A stretch of DNA of 64,000 nt, taken from assembly GCF_001648775.1 (NCBI RefSeq), contig NZ_LVEJ01000016.1, positions 248,001 through 312,000 on the forward strand, in the 5' to 3' direction. This document shows positions 23,616 to 33,564 of the stretch, piece after piece; positions within the stretch are counted from its first letter, which is position 1; each line of letters begins with the position of its first letter. A program made the translations under genes and the position numbers. The DNA comes from Pseudomonas fluorescens. GTDB lineage: Bacteria > Pseudomonadota > Gammaproteobacteria > Pseudomonadales > Pseudomonadaceae. The notes below the pieces were generated by a model. That model worked only from the letters and a program-made list of their open reading frames with translations. It did no database searches and was not told the DNA's origin.

Positions 23616-26600
23616 ATGAATCTGCCCATCCCCACGGACGCGGCCCTGGCAGGCTTTCACCCCGCCGTCAGCGCCTGGTTCAGTAAGACTTTCCCGACGG
23701 TCACCGCCGCCCAGGCCCGTGCATGGCCGTTGATCCGCCAGCGCCGCTCGACGTTGATCGCCGCGCCCACCGGCTCCGGCAAAACCCTCACCGCGTTTCT
23801 CGCCGTGCTTGATGACCTCGTCCACCGTGGCCTGGAAAACCCTGAAGGTCTGCCCGACGAAACGCTCGTCGTTTATGTCTCGCCGCTGAAGGCGCTGTCC
23901 AACGACATCCGCCTCAACCTGCAAAATCCGCTGGCCGGTATCACCGAGCAACTTCGGCAGATGAACCTGCCGGAAGTACACATCACCACCGCCGTGCGTA
24001 CCGGTGATACCCCGCAGAAAGAACGCGCGGCCATGCGCAAAACCGCGCCGCACATTCTGGTGACCACGCCGGAATCGCTCTACGTCCTGCTCGGCTCGGA
24101 ATCCGGGCGAAAAATGCTCGGCACCACGCGCACGGTGATCATCGACGAAATCCACGCCATGGCAGCGGGCAAACGCGGCAGTCATCTGGCCCTGAGCCTT
24201 GAGCGTCTGCAAGCGCTGTGCGCCGAACCGTTGACCCGCATCGGCCTGTCCGCCACGCAGAAACCGGTCGAAGCCGTGGCGCAATTTCTGGTCGGCCATG
24301 ATCGCCCCTGCGAGATCATTGACATCGGCCACGCCCGCCCACGGGATCTGGGCATCGAAGTGCCGCCCGTGCCGTTGTCGGCCGTCATGGCCAATGATGT
24401 CTGGGAACTGGTCTACGACCGCCTCGCCGAACTGGCCCGCGAGCACCGCACCACGCTGATTTTCGTCAATACCCGGCGCCTCGCCGAACGCTTGAGCCGA
24501 CACCTCAGCGAGCGCCTCGGCAAGCACGCGGTAGCGGCGCACCACGGCAGTCTGGCCAAGGAATTCCGTCTTGACGCCGAACAACGGCTCAAGCGCGGCG
24601 AACTGCAAGTGCTGATCGCCACTGCCTCGCTGGAATTGGGCATCGACATCGGCGAAGTCGATCTGGTCTGCCAGATCGCCTCGCCGCGCTCCATTGCCGG
24701 TTTTCTGCAAAGGGTCGGCCGCTCCGGGCACCAGGTCGGTGGCACGCCAAAAGGTCGATTGTTCGCGACCACCCGCGACGACCTGATCGAATGCGCCGCC
24801 CTGCTCGACTGCGTGCGCCGTGGCGAACTCGACACCCTGCACATCCCCGTCGCGCCGCTGGATGTTTTGGCGCAGCAAATCATCGCCGAAGTCAGCTGTC
24901 TGGAATGGTCAGAAGACGCCTTGCTGGCGATGTTCCGCCAAGCCTCGCCCTATCGCGACCTCGACGAAAAACACTATCAAGCCCTGCTGAGCATGCTCGC
25001 CGAAGGCTACAACGGTCGCCAGGGCATCCGCAGCGCCTATCTGCACCGCGACGCCGTCAGCCGCACCTTGCGTGGCCGGCGTGGCGCGAAACTGACTGCC
25101 GTGACCAGCGGCGGCACCATTCCCGACAACGCCGATTACAGCGTGATGCTCGAGCCGCAAGGCCTGAACATCGGCAGCGTCAACGAAGACTTCGCCGTGG
25201 AAAGCATTGCCGGCGATGTGTTCCAGCTCGGCAATACCTCCTATCGGATCCTGCGCGTGGAAACCGGCAAGGTGCGCGTCGAGGATGCCCACGGCCAGCC
25301 GCCGACCATTCCGTTCTGGCTCGGCGAAGCGCCGGGGCGCAGCGATGAATTGTCGTTCGCGCTAGCGCGTCTGCAAGCGCAGCTCGACGAACTGCTGGGC
25401 GCCAGCCCCGGCGATCTGCACCCGGCGCTCGACTGGTTGACGCAGACCCTTGGCCTCAACCTCGCCAGTGCCGAACAACTGGTCGAATACCTCGGCCGCG
25501 CCCGCCAGACCCTCGGCGCCCTGCCCTCGCAAGACACGCTTTTGATGGAGCGTTTTTTCGACGAGTCCGGCGGCACCCAACTGATCATCCATTCGCCGTT
25601 CGGCAGCCGCATCAACCGCGCCTGGGGCCTGGCCCTGCGCAAGCGTTTCTGCCGCACCTTCAACTTCGAATTGCAGGCGGCCGCCAGCGAAGACGCGATC
25701 GTGTTGTCGCTGTCCACCAGCCACAGTTTTGAACTGGATGACATCTTGCGCTACCTGCACAGCAACAGTGCCGAGCACATCCTGATTCAAGCGGTACTCG
25801 ACGCGCCGTTATTCGGCGTGCGCTGGCGCTGGAATGCCGGGGTGGCGTTGGCGCTGCCGCGCTTTACCGGCGGGCGCAAAGTCGCCCCGCAGTTGCAGCG
25901 GATGAAAAGCGAAGACCTGATCGCCAGCGTGTTTCCCGATCAGATTGCCTGCCTGGAAAACCTCGCCGGTGAACGCGAAATTCCCGAGCACCCGTTGATC
26001 GAACAAACCCTCGACGACTGCCTGCACGAAGCGATGGACAGCGAAGGCTGGCTGAATCTGCTGCGGCGCATGGAGCGTGGCGAGGTGCGCTTGATCAGCC
26101 GCGACCTGCCGGCACCCTCGCCGCTCGCGGCAGAAATTCTCAGTGCGCGGCCGTACACCTTTCTCGACGATGCGCCGCTGGAGGAACGTCGCACTCAAGC
26201 GGTGATCAACCGGCGCTGGAGCGATCCGCAATCGACCGACGATCTCGGTGCGCTGGATGCCGACGCCATAAACGCTGTGCGTGAGGAAGCGTGGCCGACG
26301 CCGAACGCTGTCGATGAAATGCATGAAGCGCTGATGAGTCTGGCGTGCATCAGCGAGGCGGAAGTTCAGGCAAACGAAGGTTGGCGTGAATGGTTGCAGA
26401 CCTTGGCCAGCAGTGGTCGCGCCTGCCGTTTGCAGATCAACCCGGAGCATGGCGTGTGGCTTGCCCGCGAACGCCTGACCTGCCTGCAAGCGCTTTATCC
26501 ACAGGCCAAAATGCAACCCGAGCTGGAGACGTTGCCGGGATTCGATCAAGCCTGGACGTTCGATGAGGCGCTGGTCGAAGTGCTCCGCGCGCGCCTCGGT

Positions 26601-27902
26601 GCGTTCGGCCCTCTGCCGTTATCCGCCATTGCCGAGCCGCTCGCGTTGCCGACTACTCAAGTCCAGCAAGCCCTCGCGCAACTGGAGCGCGAAGGTTATG
26701 TGCTGCGCGGTCAATTCACGCCCAAGGTCAATGTCGAGGAATGGTGCGAACGGCATCTGCTCGCGCGCATTCACCGCTACACGGTCAAGCGCCTGCGCCG
26801 GGAAATCGAACCGGTGGCGTTGCAGGATTTCATGCGTTTTCTGTTCGACTGGCAGCATCTTTCGCCGTCGACTCGCGGTCAGGGCAGCGCCGTGTTGCCA
26901 GCGATTGTCGCCCAGTTCGAAGGCTACGCGGCGGCGGCTTCGGCGTGGGACAGCGACCTCCTCCCGGCGCGATTAAAAGACTATTCGCCGAGCTGGCTGG
27001 ATGACCTGTGCCGCAACGGCAAACTGGTGTGGACGCGCCTCAGTGCCCGGCAAAAAATCAGCGGCACGGCGTTGCGCAGCACGCCGATCGTGTTGCTGCC
27101 GCGCAATCAGGTGGGATTGTGGAGTGCGTTGGCGGAACAGACGCCGGTGAGCGAACTGTCGCCGAAAACCCAGAAAGTGTTTGAAGCACTGAGCCAGCAC
27201 GGCGCGTTGTTTTTCGATGAGCTGATTCATGAAGCGCATCTGCTGCGCACAGAGCTGGAAATCGCCTTGCAGGAACTGGTCGGCGCCGGCCTGGTAAACG
27301 CCGACAGCTTCGCCGGCCTGCGCGCGCTGATCACCCCGGCGAGCAAGCGCCAGCAGCGCAGCAGTCGGCGTGGCCGCGGTGCGTTTATCGGTGGCATGGA
27401 CGATGCCGGGCGTTGGGCGTTATTGCGGCGCGGAGCGGCTGTGGATAACAGCGCAACCCTGGAACATGTCGCCATGACCTTGTTGCGACGATACGGCGTG
27501 GTGTTCTGGCGTCTGCTCGAACGTGAGGCAGACTGGTTGCCGAGTTGGCGGGAATTGCTGCGCACGTTTCATCGGTTGGAGGCGCGGGGCGAGATCCGTG
27601 GCGGGCGATTTGTCAGTGGGCTGGCGGGCGAGCAGTTTGCCTTGCCGGAGGCGATTCCATTGTTGCGCGAGGTACGGCGGCGGCCGCATGACGGCAGTCT
27701 GGTGGCGGTGTGCGGGGTTGATCCGTTGAACCTGGCCGGGACGTTGTTGCCGGGGGTGAAAGTGCCGGCGCTGGTGAGTAATCGGTTGGTCTATCGCGAT
27801 GGGTTGCCGGCGGCGGCGGAAATTGCCGGCAAGCCGCAGTTCTGGCTGGAGCTGGATCAGCCGGAAATGGCTGAGATACGAAACAGGCTTATCCAGCATT
27901 GA
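23616..27902 (+). CDS. lhr: Large ATP-dependent helicase Lhr
   Basis: Lhr is a very large superfamily 2 helicase that moves 3'-5' on single-stranded DNA and is linked to DNA repair and mutagen tolerance. The 1428-residue protein has Walker A APTGSGKTL near residue 50, motif Ib TTPESL, DEIH near residue 177, motif III LSATQKP, IFVNTRRLAERLSRHL, and motif VI FLQRVGRSGHQ. The winged-helix and Lhr-core region and a long C-terminal domain follow. The length fits the long Lhr form of proteobacteria (about 1400-1540). It stands alone between REP pairs. Confidence 0.96.
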   Translation: MNLPIPTDAALAGFHPAVSAWFSKTFPTVTAAQARAWPLIRQRRSTLIAAPTGSGKTLTAFLAVLDDLVHRGLENPEGLPDETLVVYVSPLKALSNDIRLNLQNPLAGITEQLRQMNLPEVHITTAVRTGDTPQKERAAMRKTAPHILVTTPESLYVLLGSESGRKMLGTTRTVIIDEIHAMAAGKRGSHLALSLERLQALCAEPLTRIGLSATQKPVEAVAQFLVGHDRPCEIIDIGHARPRDLGIEVPPVPLSAVMANDVWELVYDRLAELAREHRTTLIFVNTRRLAERLSRHLSERLGKHAVAAHHGSLAKEFRLDAEQRLKRGELQVLIATASLELGIDIGEVDLVCQIASPRSIAGFLQRVGRSGHQVGGTPKGRLFATTRDDLIECAALLDCVRRGELDTLHIPVAPLDVLAQQIIAEVSCLEWSEDALLAMFRQASPYRDLDEKHYQALLSMLAEGYNGRQGIRSAYLHRDAVSRTLRGRRGAKLTAVTSGGTIPDNADYSVMLEPQGLNIGSVNEDFAVESIAGDVFQLGNTSYRILRVETGKVRVEDAHGQPPTIPFWLGEAPGRSDELSFALARLQAQLDELLGASPGDLHPALDWLTQTLGLNLASAEQLVEYLGRARQTLGALPSQDTLLMERFFDESGGTQLIIHSPFGSRINRAWGLALRKRFCRTFNFELQAAASEDAIVLSLSTSHSFELDDILRYLHSNSAEHILIQAVLDAPLFGVRWRWNAGVALALPRFTGGRKVAPQLQRMKSEDLIASVFPDQIACLENLAGEREIPEHPLIEQTLDDCLHEAMDSEGWLNLLRRMERGEVRLISRDLPAPSPLAAEILSARPYTFLDDAPLEERRTQAVINRRWSDPQSTDDLGALDADAINAVREEAWPTPNAVDEMHEALMSLACISEAEVQANEGWREWLQTLASSGRACRLQINPEHGVWLARERLTCLQALYPQAKMQPELETLPGFDQAWTFDEALVEVLRARLGAFGPLPLSAIAEPLALPTTQVQQALAQLEREGYVLRGQFTPKVNVEEWCERHLLARIHRYTVKRLRREIEPVALQDFMRFLFDWQHLSPSTRGQGSAVLPAIVAQFEGYAAAASAWDSDLLPARLKDYSPSWLDDLCRNGKLVWTRLSARQKISGTALRSTPIVLLPRNQVGLWSALAEQTPVSELSPKTQKVFEALSQHGALFFDELIHEAHLLRTELEIALQELVGAGLVNADSFAGLRALITPASKRQQRSSRRGRGAFIGGMDDAGRWALLRRGAAVDNSATLEHVAMTLLRRYGVVFWRLLEREADWLPSWRELLRTFHRLEARGEIRGGRFVSGLAGEQFALPEAIPLLREVRRRPHDGSLVAVCGVDPLNLAGTLLPGVKVPALVSNRLVYRDGLPAAAEIAGKPQFWLELDQPEMAEIRNRLIQH

Positions 27903-27921
27903 GGTTGTCCTCACTGGCCCC

Positions 27922-27987
27922 TTCGCGAGCAGGCTCGCTCCCACAGTTTGATCGCGTTCCCCCCGTGGGAGCGAGCTTGCTCGCGAA
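27922..27987. repeat. REP pair, arms facing outward, 20-base spacer
   Basis: Inverted unit at 27922-27944 and forward unit at 27965-27987, between the convergent stops of lhr and the MscS-family gene. No other terminator is seen in this 114-base gap, so the pair may serve as one. Confidence 0.9.
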
Positions 27988-28016
27988 GAGGCCGGCACTG
28001 CACCACTAATCTTGCG

Positions 28017-30110
28017 TTAAGTCCGCGATTCCTGCGGCACCTCGCTCGCCACCACCTCACTCCCCTGCTGCCGCTTCGGCAACAAAACCTGCTGTGGATA
28101 AGTCTGCGCGAAATGCACCGTCGCGGTGTTATCCACAAGCTTCTTCAAACGCTGATTGAACGCCCGGCTGACTGCATACTGCCCGCCCGACACCGTACGA
28201 AACTGCGCCGTCAGCACCACCCCGTTCAAATCCATCCTGTCGACGCCAAACACGTCCAGCGGCCCTTGCAGGTTGTACTTGAGGAACGGGTCTTCGCGGA
28301 TCGAATCGCCGGTCTCGCGGATCAGTTCGATGGCTTTGTCGACATCCGTGTCGTAGGTGAACTGCACCGAGAAAAACGCGAAAGCGAACTGCCGCGATTG
28401 GTTTGTCACAGCCTTGATCTGCCCGAACGGCACCGAGTGCACAAAACCCTTGCCGTCACGTAGCCGCAACGTGCGAATGGTCAGCCCTTCGACCGTGCCG
28501 GCATGCCCCGAATCGAGCACCACCCAATCGCCGATCGACAGGGTGTCTTCGATGATAATGAACAGCCCGGTGATGACGTCCTGCACCAGTTGCTGCGAAC
28601 CGAAACCGATGGCCAGACCGACTACCCCGGCACCGGCCAATAGCGGTGCAACGTTGATCCCCAGATTGGCCATGGTGGTGATCGCGCAAATCACCACGAG
28701 GATGATTTTGATCGCGTTGCGCAGCAGCGGCAGAATGGTTTTCACCCGCGTACTCGGCTGGCGCGCCGCGCGTTTGCTGAGCGGCGGTTTCAGTGCTTCC
28801 TGAATCGCTGTGTCGAGCACCACCCACAGCAACCACGTCACCAGGAAGATCAGGCCGATGCTGCTCAGCGCATTGCTGATAGCCCGGCCGACCGTGCTGC
28901 TCTGGGCGAAATCGAGTAGAGAGACGCCCCAGATTCGCCCGAGGATATCGATGAAAGCGATGGCGATGACAATGCGCAGCAAGGCGTGCAACAGGCTGAG
29001 AAAACGTTCTTTGTAGGCGCTGCTGCGCTGGATCGCTTCGGCTTTTCGCGACTTGAACAAGTGCTGCAGGATCGTGCTGAGAAACACTGTGCCGATCAGC
29101 AATACAGTGGTGAACAGCGCGCAGCGCAGGGCTTTTTGATTGTCCTCGCCGATGCCGATCAGATTCACCGCCGAGACCAGCACCATCAACACAATCGGCC
29201 AGTACCACAGCCCGGAAAAAATCCGCAGCGACTCTTGCAACGAAGGCTGTTTCAGGCGTTGGCTCAGCGAGCGGTTGCGGATCAGATGCGCCACCGGGCG
29301 GCGCAGGCGAATGACCAGCAAGCCGAAAATCACCGAGGCGATCAGCCCGGTGAACACCGCAATGCTGCTGGTGATATTGCCGCCCAATTGGCGAGCGATC
29401 TGCGGGCTGGTCAGCGCATCGCTGAGGGCGGCGAGAAAGCCGATCAGGAACAGCGGTCGCGGGCAATAGTTGCGGATAATCCGCGCGGCCGGGCGTTTGT
29501 GGCCGACGTTGAACATCACCACCACGCACAACAACATCGAGGTGGAAAAAATGCCGCTGCTGGTGGCGTAGGCCAGACACAGCGCCAGCGCACGGCCTAC
29601 CGAGGCTTGGAGAAAATGGCTGACGTACAGGGTCAGCGGCAGGCAGATCAGCGCCGGCACGGTGTACGGCAGCAAGTAGCCGATCAAATCCTGACTGCGC
29701 TGGCGGGTGCGCAACCAGCGGCCCTCACGCAGACGCTTGGTCAACAGGCTGCCGAGCACGGTCAACAGCGCGAAACTGCCGAGCCAGGTGCCGGACAACG
29801 AGAGGAAATCCCCGGCGACGCTCCAGCCCGAGCGGTTCGATGGCTGGTTGACCAGTTTGTCGACTTCATCGGCGGCGCGGTCGGCGCGCAGGCGCCAGGC
29901 GTCGACCAGATGTTCGTTGAGGTCGAGTTTGTCTTGTACGTCATCGATGCTCGAACTGATCGCACCGAGCAGCCCGCCCTGCACCAGCGGCTCGGGTTTG
30001 GCCGGCTCTTCGGCGGCGGCCGGGACGCCCGGCAGTGCGGCGGCCTCCAGTTCGTTGGCACCGAGAAACAGCAATGCTCCCAGCAGAATGGCGATCCTGA
30101 ACTTGATCAA
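28017..30110 (-). CDS. MscS-family mechanosensitive ion channel, large form
   Basis: This 697-residue membrane protein has an N-terminal signal-like segment and a periplasmic stretch (to about residue 110). About ten membrane helices follow, and then the MscS pore and beta domain. That domain is seen in LGINVAPLLAGAGVVGLAIGFGSQQLVQDVITGLFIIIEDTLSIGDWV and VEGLTIRTLRLRDGKGFVHSVPFGQI. It should open under membrane tension and release solutes during osmotic downshock. It is much longer than MscS (286) but shorter than MscK, close to the multi-helix YnaI/YbdG-like group. The C-terminal ~45 residues are low in structure. Confidence 0.92.
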   Translation of the reverse strand: MIKFRIAILLGALLFLGANELEAAALPGVPAAAEEPAKPEPLVQGGLLGAISSSIDDVQDKLDLNEHLVDAWRLRADRAADEVDKLVNQPSNRSGWSVAGDFLSLSGTWLGSFALLTVLGSLLTKRLREGRWLRTRQRSQDLIGYLLPYTVPALICLPLTLYVSHFLQASVGRALALCLAYATSSGIFSTSMLLCVVVMFNVGHKRPAARIIRNYCPRPLFLIGFLAALSDALTSPQIARQLGGNITSSIAVFTGLIASVIFGLLVIRLRRPVAHLIRNRSLSQRLKQPSLQESLRIFSGLWYWPIVLMVLVSAVNLIGIGEDNQKALRCALFTTVLLIGTVFLSTILQHLFKSRKAEAIQRSSAYKERFLSLLHALLRIVIAIAFIDILGRIWGVSLLDFAQSSTVGRAISNALSSIGLIFLVTWLLWVVLDTAIQEALKPPLSKRAARQPSTRVKTILPLLRNAIKIILVVICAITTMANLGINVAPLLAGAGVVGLAIGFGSQQLVQDVITGLFIIIEDTLSIGDWVVLDSGHAGTVEGLTIRTLRLRDGKGFVHSVPFGQIKAVTNQSRQFAFAFFSVQFTYDTDVDKAIELIRETGDSIREDPFLKYNLQGPLDVFGVDRMDLNGVVLTAQFRTVSGGQYAVSRAFNQRLKKLVDNTATVHFAQTYPQQVLLPKRQQGSEVVASEVPQESRT

Positions 30111-30572
30111 AACTCCGATCTCCCGTGGCTGAACCTGTAAGGAACTGATCGATATTTGTACGGCAAGTTCAAGAGCGCCCTCACCCCAGCCCTCTCCCGG
30201 AGGGAGAGGGCGCCGACCGGGTTGTCTGATCTTGCTGCACTGGCCTGAAAGTCCTGAGTCGAACTCAAACCCTGAAAACCCTGAAGATCAGCTCCCTTCC
30301 CCCTCCCCCTCTCACTGCGAGAGAGGGAGCTGACCGAGTTGCCTGCGAGAAGTACACCGACTTGCAAATCCGGAGTCGAACTCAAATCCCGAAAACCCTG
30401 AAGATCAGCTCCCTTCCCCCTCGCCCCCTTGGGGGAGAGGGTTGGGGTGAGGGGGAGTGCTATTGATCTTCGCCTTCGAAGTGACCGTCCGTAACGCCAT
30501 CGAAACTTTCCCGAACCGCCCGCAGTCATCAAAAGATACCGGCAACACGAGGACTTTCGACGGGAGGGTGGC
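30111..30572. other. 462-base intergenic stretch dominated by repeats
   Basis: The gap separates the divergent MscS-family gene and the DUF72 gene. Most of it is the palindromic element at 30178-30453, which has an internal direct repeat. The last ~115 bases should contain the promoter of the DUF72 operon, but no convincing pair of boxes was found. No gene is seen. Confidence 0.65.
30178..30453. repeat. Palindromic element with CCCTCACCC termini and an internal 50-base direct repeat
   Basis: It opens CCCTCACCCCAGCCCTCTCC and closes with the near-inverse GGAGAGGGTTGGGGTGAGGG. Inside, a 50-base unit beginning GAGTCGAACTCAAA occurs at 30256-30305 and again at 30373-30422, 117 bases apart, with few mismatches. 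It is related in its ends to the 155-base element at 21337-21491. Confidence 0.75.
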
Positions 30573-31499
30573 ATGGCGACGATTCACATCGGTATTTCCG
30601 GCTGGCGCTACGAGCCGTGGCGCGGGGACTTCTACCCCAAGGGACTGGCGCAAAAACGCGAATTGCAGTTCGCTTCGCGGGCGGTCAACAGCATCGAAAT
30701 CAATGGATCGTTCTACGCCCTGCAACGCCCCGAACGCTATGCCCAGTGGTACGCCGAAACCCCTGACGACTTCGTTTTCAGCGTCAAGGCGCCGCGCTTC
30801 ATTACCCACATCCGTCGCTTGCGCGAGATCGAAAAACCGCTGGCGAATTTCTTCGCCTCCGGGGTGCTGGAACTCAAGGAAAAACTCGGCCCGATCCTGT
30901 GGCAGTTCCCGCCCAACTTCAAATTCGAGCCTGAGCGTTTCGAACAGTTTCTCGCTCAACTGCCCCACGATACCGAAGCCGCCGCCACCCTCGCCCATCA
31001 GCACGATGCCCACCTGCACGGCCACGCGAGCATGAAAGCCTGGCGCAAAAAACCACTGCGCCATGCGGTGGAGATCCGCAACGACAGCTTTATCGATCCC
31101 GACTTTGTGCGCCTGTTGAAACGCCACAACACCGCGCTGGTGATCGCTGACACCGCCGGCAAATGGCCGTACCGCGAAGACCTCACCAGCGACTTCGTTT
31201 ATCTGCGCCTGCACGGCGCCGAAGAGCTTTACGCCAGCGGCTATACCGCGCCAGCGCTCAAACGTTGGGCCGAGCGCATCGACGCCTGGCACCACGGCCA
31301 GCAACCCAAAGATGCGCACCTGATCGCGCCGCGCCTAAAGCCACGCGCACGCAAATCCCGCGAAGTGTTCTGCTATTTCGACAACGACATCAAAGTCCGC
31401 GCGCCCTATGACGCCCGCGATCTGCTGCAGCGCTTCGAGCTGGATAAAGACCTCGCCACCACGCCCGGTGAAGTGGCAGGCGAAGGAGTGTTGTCATGA
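30573..31499 (+). CDS. DUF72 (YecE family) protein
   Basis: The 308-residue protein is a clear DUF72 member. It starts IHIGISGWRYEPWRGDFYPKGLAQKRELQFAS, then has VNSIEINGSFYALQ, WYAETPDDFVFSVKAPRFITHIRRL, GPILWQFPPNFKFE and VEIRNDSF, with YLRLHGAEELY in the C-terminal part. The fold is a TIM barrel and the function is unknown. It is the first gene of a four-gene run in which each start overlaps the previous stop by ATGA, so it is co-expressed with the lipid-related genes that follow. RBS GGGAGGGTGG precedes the ATG. Confidence 0.93.
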   Translation: MATIHIGISGWRYEPWRGDFYPKGLAQKRELQFASRAVNSIEINGSFYALQRPERYAQWYAETPDDFVFSVKAPRFITHIRRLREIEKPLANFFASGVLELKEKLGPILWQFPPNFKFEPERFEQFLAQLPHDTEAAATLAHQHDAHLHGHASMKAWRKKPLRHAVEIRNDSFIDPDFVRLLKRHNTALVIADTAGKWPYREDLTSDFVYLRLHGAEELYASGYTAPALKRWAERIDAWHHGQQPKDAHLIAPRLKPRARKSREVFCYFDNDIKVRAPYDARDLLQRFELDKDLATTPGEVAGEGVLS

Positions 31500-32293
31500 G
31501 CATTCCAGAACCGGTCGGCTTCACCGATGAAGGCTCGGTGGTCGCGCCAACGGTGCGCACTTTCACCGTGCTGACGGTCAATACCCACAAGGGCTTCACC
31601 GCCCTCAACCGGCGCTTCATCCTGCCTGAATTGCGGGAGGCGGTGCGCAGCGTCGCCGCCGACGTGGTGTTCCTCCAGGAAGTCCACGGCACTCACGAGC
31701 ATCACCCCAAGCGCTACTCCAACTGGCCGACGATGCCGCAGTACGAATTCCTCGCCGACAGCCTCTGGCCGCAGTTCGCTTACGGGCGCAACGCGGTGTA
31801 CCCGGAGGGCGATCACGGCAATGCACTGCTGTCGAAATTCCAGATCATCCGCCACGACAATCTCGACGTGTCGATCAGCGGCCATGAGAACCGTGGCTTA
31901 CTGCATTGCGTGTTGCGCCTGCCCGGCGACGGCACCGAGATCCATGCGATCTGCGTGCATCTGGGCCTGCGCGAAAGTCATCGCAACGCACAGTTGACGT
32001 TGTTGGGCGAGCGTCTCGCCGAACTGCCGGACGACGCCCCCGTGATCGTCGCCGGTGACTTCAACGACTGGCGCCAGCGCGCCGACGCCCTGCTCAAACC
32101 CTGCGGCCTGCGTGAAGTCTTCGCCGAGCATCAGGGCAAATCGGCGCGCAGTTTTCCCGCGCGTCTGCCGACCCTGCGCCTCGATCGCATCTACGTGCGC
32201 AACCTCAAGACCAGCCAGCCAAAAGTCTTGGCGAATCGACCCTGGTCACACCTGTCCGACCATGTCCCGTTATCGGTGGAGATCGAGTTATGA
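31496..32293 (+). CDS. ybhP: Endonuclease/exonuclease/phosphatase family protein, YbhP-like
   Basis: This 265-residue protein has the full EEP-family metal and catalytic motif set: LTVNTHKG, VVFLQEVHG, GNALLSKF, AICVHLGLRESHRNAQL, VIVAGDFNDWR, RLDRIYVRN and LSDHVPLS. In E. coli the homologue ybhP sits with ybhO and ybhN, as here. The substrate is unknown; a phospholipid or phosphoester is plausible given the neighbours. No signal peptide is present. Confidence 0.92.
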   Translation: MSIPEPVGFTDEGSVVAPTVRTFTVLTVNTHKGFTALNRRFILPELREAVRSVAADVVFLQEVHGTHEHHPKRYSNWPTMPQYEFLADSLWPQFAYGRNAVYPEGDHGNALLSKFQIIRHDNLDVSISGHENRGLLHCVLRLPGDGTEIHAICVHLGLRESHRNAQLTLLGERLAELPDDAPVIVAGDFNDWRQRADALLKPCGLREVFAEHQGKSARSFPARLPTLRLDRIYVRNLKTSQPKVLANRPWSHLSDHVPLSVEIEL

Positions 32294-33564
32294 GCAGCGC
32301 GCCGCTGGAGAAATCCGCCGTGGAACCGATAGCCATCACCCCGCCGATACGCGAGCCGGGCCAAGTCGAGGTCGAGTACCGCTGGCAGGGCAACAACCGT
32401 GTCGAGTTGCTGGAAAATGGCGAGGAGTATTTCCCTCGGGTCTTCGCAGCGATGCGTGCGGCGAAGAGTGAAATCCTCCTGGAGACCTTTATCGTTTTCG
32501 AAGACAAGGTCGGCGCCGAGTTACAGGAGATTCTTATTGATGCGGCAAAGCGCGGTGTGCGCACCACCGTCAGCTTCGATGGCTTTGGTTGCGGTGAGTT
32601 GAGCACCGGTTATCTCACCGCGCTGAGCGAGGCCGGCGTGCATTTGCAGATCTTCGATCCGGCACCCAAACGTTTGGGCATCCGCACCAACTGGTTCCGC
32701 CGCTTGCATCGCAAAATCGTCGTGGTCGATGGCCTGATTGCGTTCATCGGCGGGATCAATTTTTCCGGTGATCATCTGGCCGATTTCGGCCCCGAGGCCA
32801 AGCAGGATTATTCGGTGGAAGTTCAGGGCCCGGCGGTCGCCGACATTCATCATTTCGCCCTGCTGCAAAGCGGTCGCCCGGGCCGCGCGCGATTCTGGTG
32901 GCAGCGCCGACGCCAGCGGCGCGCGGAAATGGCCTTCAACGATCACGACGGACAAGTACGGCTGGTGTTCCGCGACAACGATCAGCACCCCACCGATATC
33001 GAAGACGTGTATTTGCAGGTGCTGCGCCGCGCCAAACGCCGCGTGGTCATTGCCAACGCCTACTTCTTCCCCGGTTACCGCTTGCTACGGGAAATCCGCA
33101 ATGCCGCACGTCGCGGTGTTGATGTACGCCTGATCTTGCAAGGCCAGCCGGACATGCTGGTGGCCAAACTCGCGGCGCGCATGACCTACGACTACCTGCT
33201 CAAGGCCGGCGTACAGATTCACGAATATTGCCAGCGCCCGCTGCACGGCAAAGTGGCGCTGGTGGATGACGAATGGAGCACCGTCGGTTCGAGCAATCTC
33301 GACCCGCTGAGCCTGTCGCTGAACCTGGAAGCCAACGTGCTGATCCGCGACCGCGCGTTTAATCAGCACTTGTTCGAGCGCCTCGAAGACCTCAGCCAGA
33401 ATCACTGCAAAGCCATGGACGCGAGCAAATCCCCGCGCGGGCGCATCTGGCACATGACCGTGGGGTTTATGGTGTTCCACTTTCTGCGGCATTTTCCTGC
33501 GATGGCCGGTTGGCTGCCGGCGCACAAACCGCGGCTCAAGCCGTTTCGAGGTGACCACTCATGA
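32290..33564 (+). CDS. clsB: Cardiolipin synthase B (phospholipase D family)
   Basis: ClsB (YbhO) transfers phosphatidyl groups to make cardiolipin, using phosphatidylglycerol or phosphatidylethanolamine routes. The 424-residue protein has two HKD motifs: H140-K142-D147 (RRLHRKIVVVDG, followed by IGGINFSGDH) and H319-K321-D326 (PLHGKVALVDDE, followed by GSSNLDPLSLSLNLEANV). It lacks the N-terminal membrane hairpins of ClsA, as expected for ClsB. A PLD-type C-terminal helix is near residue 400. It overlaps both neighbours by ATGA. Confidence 0.94.
   Translation: MSSAPLEKSAVEPIAITPPIREPGQVEVEYRWQGNNRVELLENGEEYFPRVFAAMRAAKSEILLETFIVFEDKVGAELQEILIDAAKRGVRTTVSFDGFGCGELSTGYLTALSEAGVHLQIFDPAPKRLGIRTNWFRRLHRKIVVVDGLIAFIGGINFSGDHLADFGPEAKQDYSVEVQGPAVADIHHFALLQSGRPGRARFWWQRRRQRRAEMAFNDHDGQVRLVFRDNDQHPTDIEDVYLQVLRRAKRRVVIANAYFFPGYRLLREIRNAARRGVDVRLILQGQPDMLVAKLAARMTYDYLLKAGVQIHEYCQRPLHGKVALVDDEWSTVGSSNLDPLSLSLNLEANVLIRDRAFNQHLFERLEDLSQNHCKAMDASKSPRGRIWHMTVGFMVFHFLRHFPAMAGWLPAHKPRLKPFRGDHS

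Noticed and set aside
23508..24878. 456-codon minus-strand frame over the start of lhr
   Set aside because: It begins in a REP unit and is antisense to the Lhr helicase motifs.
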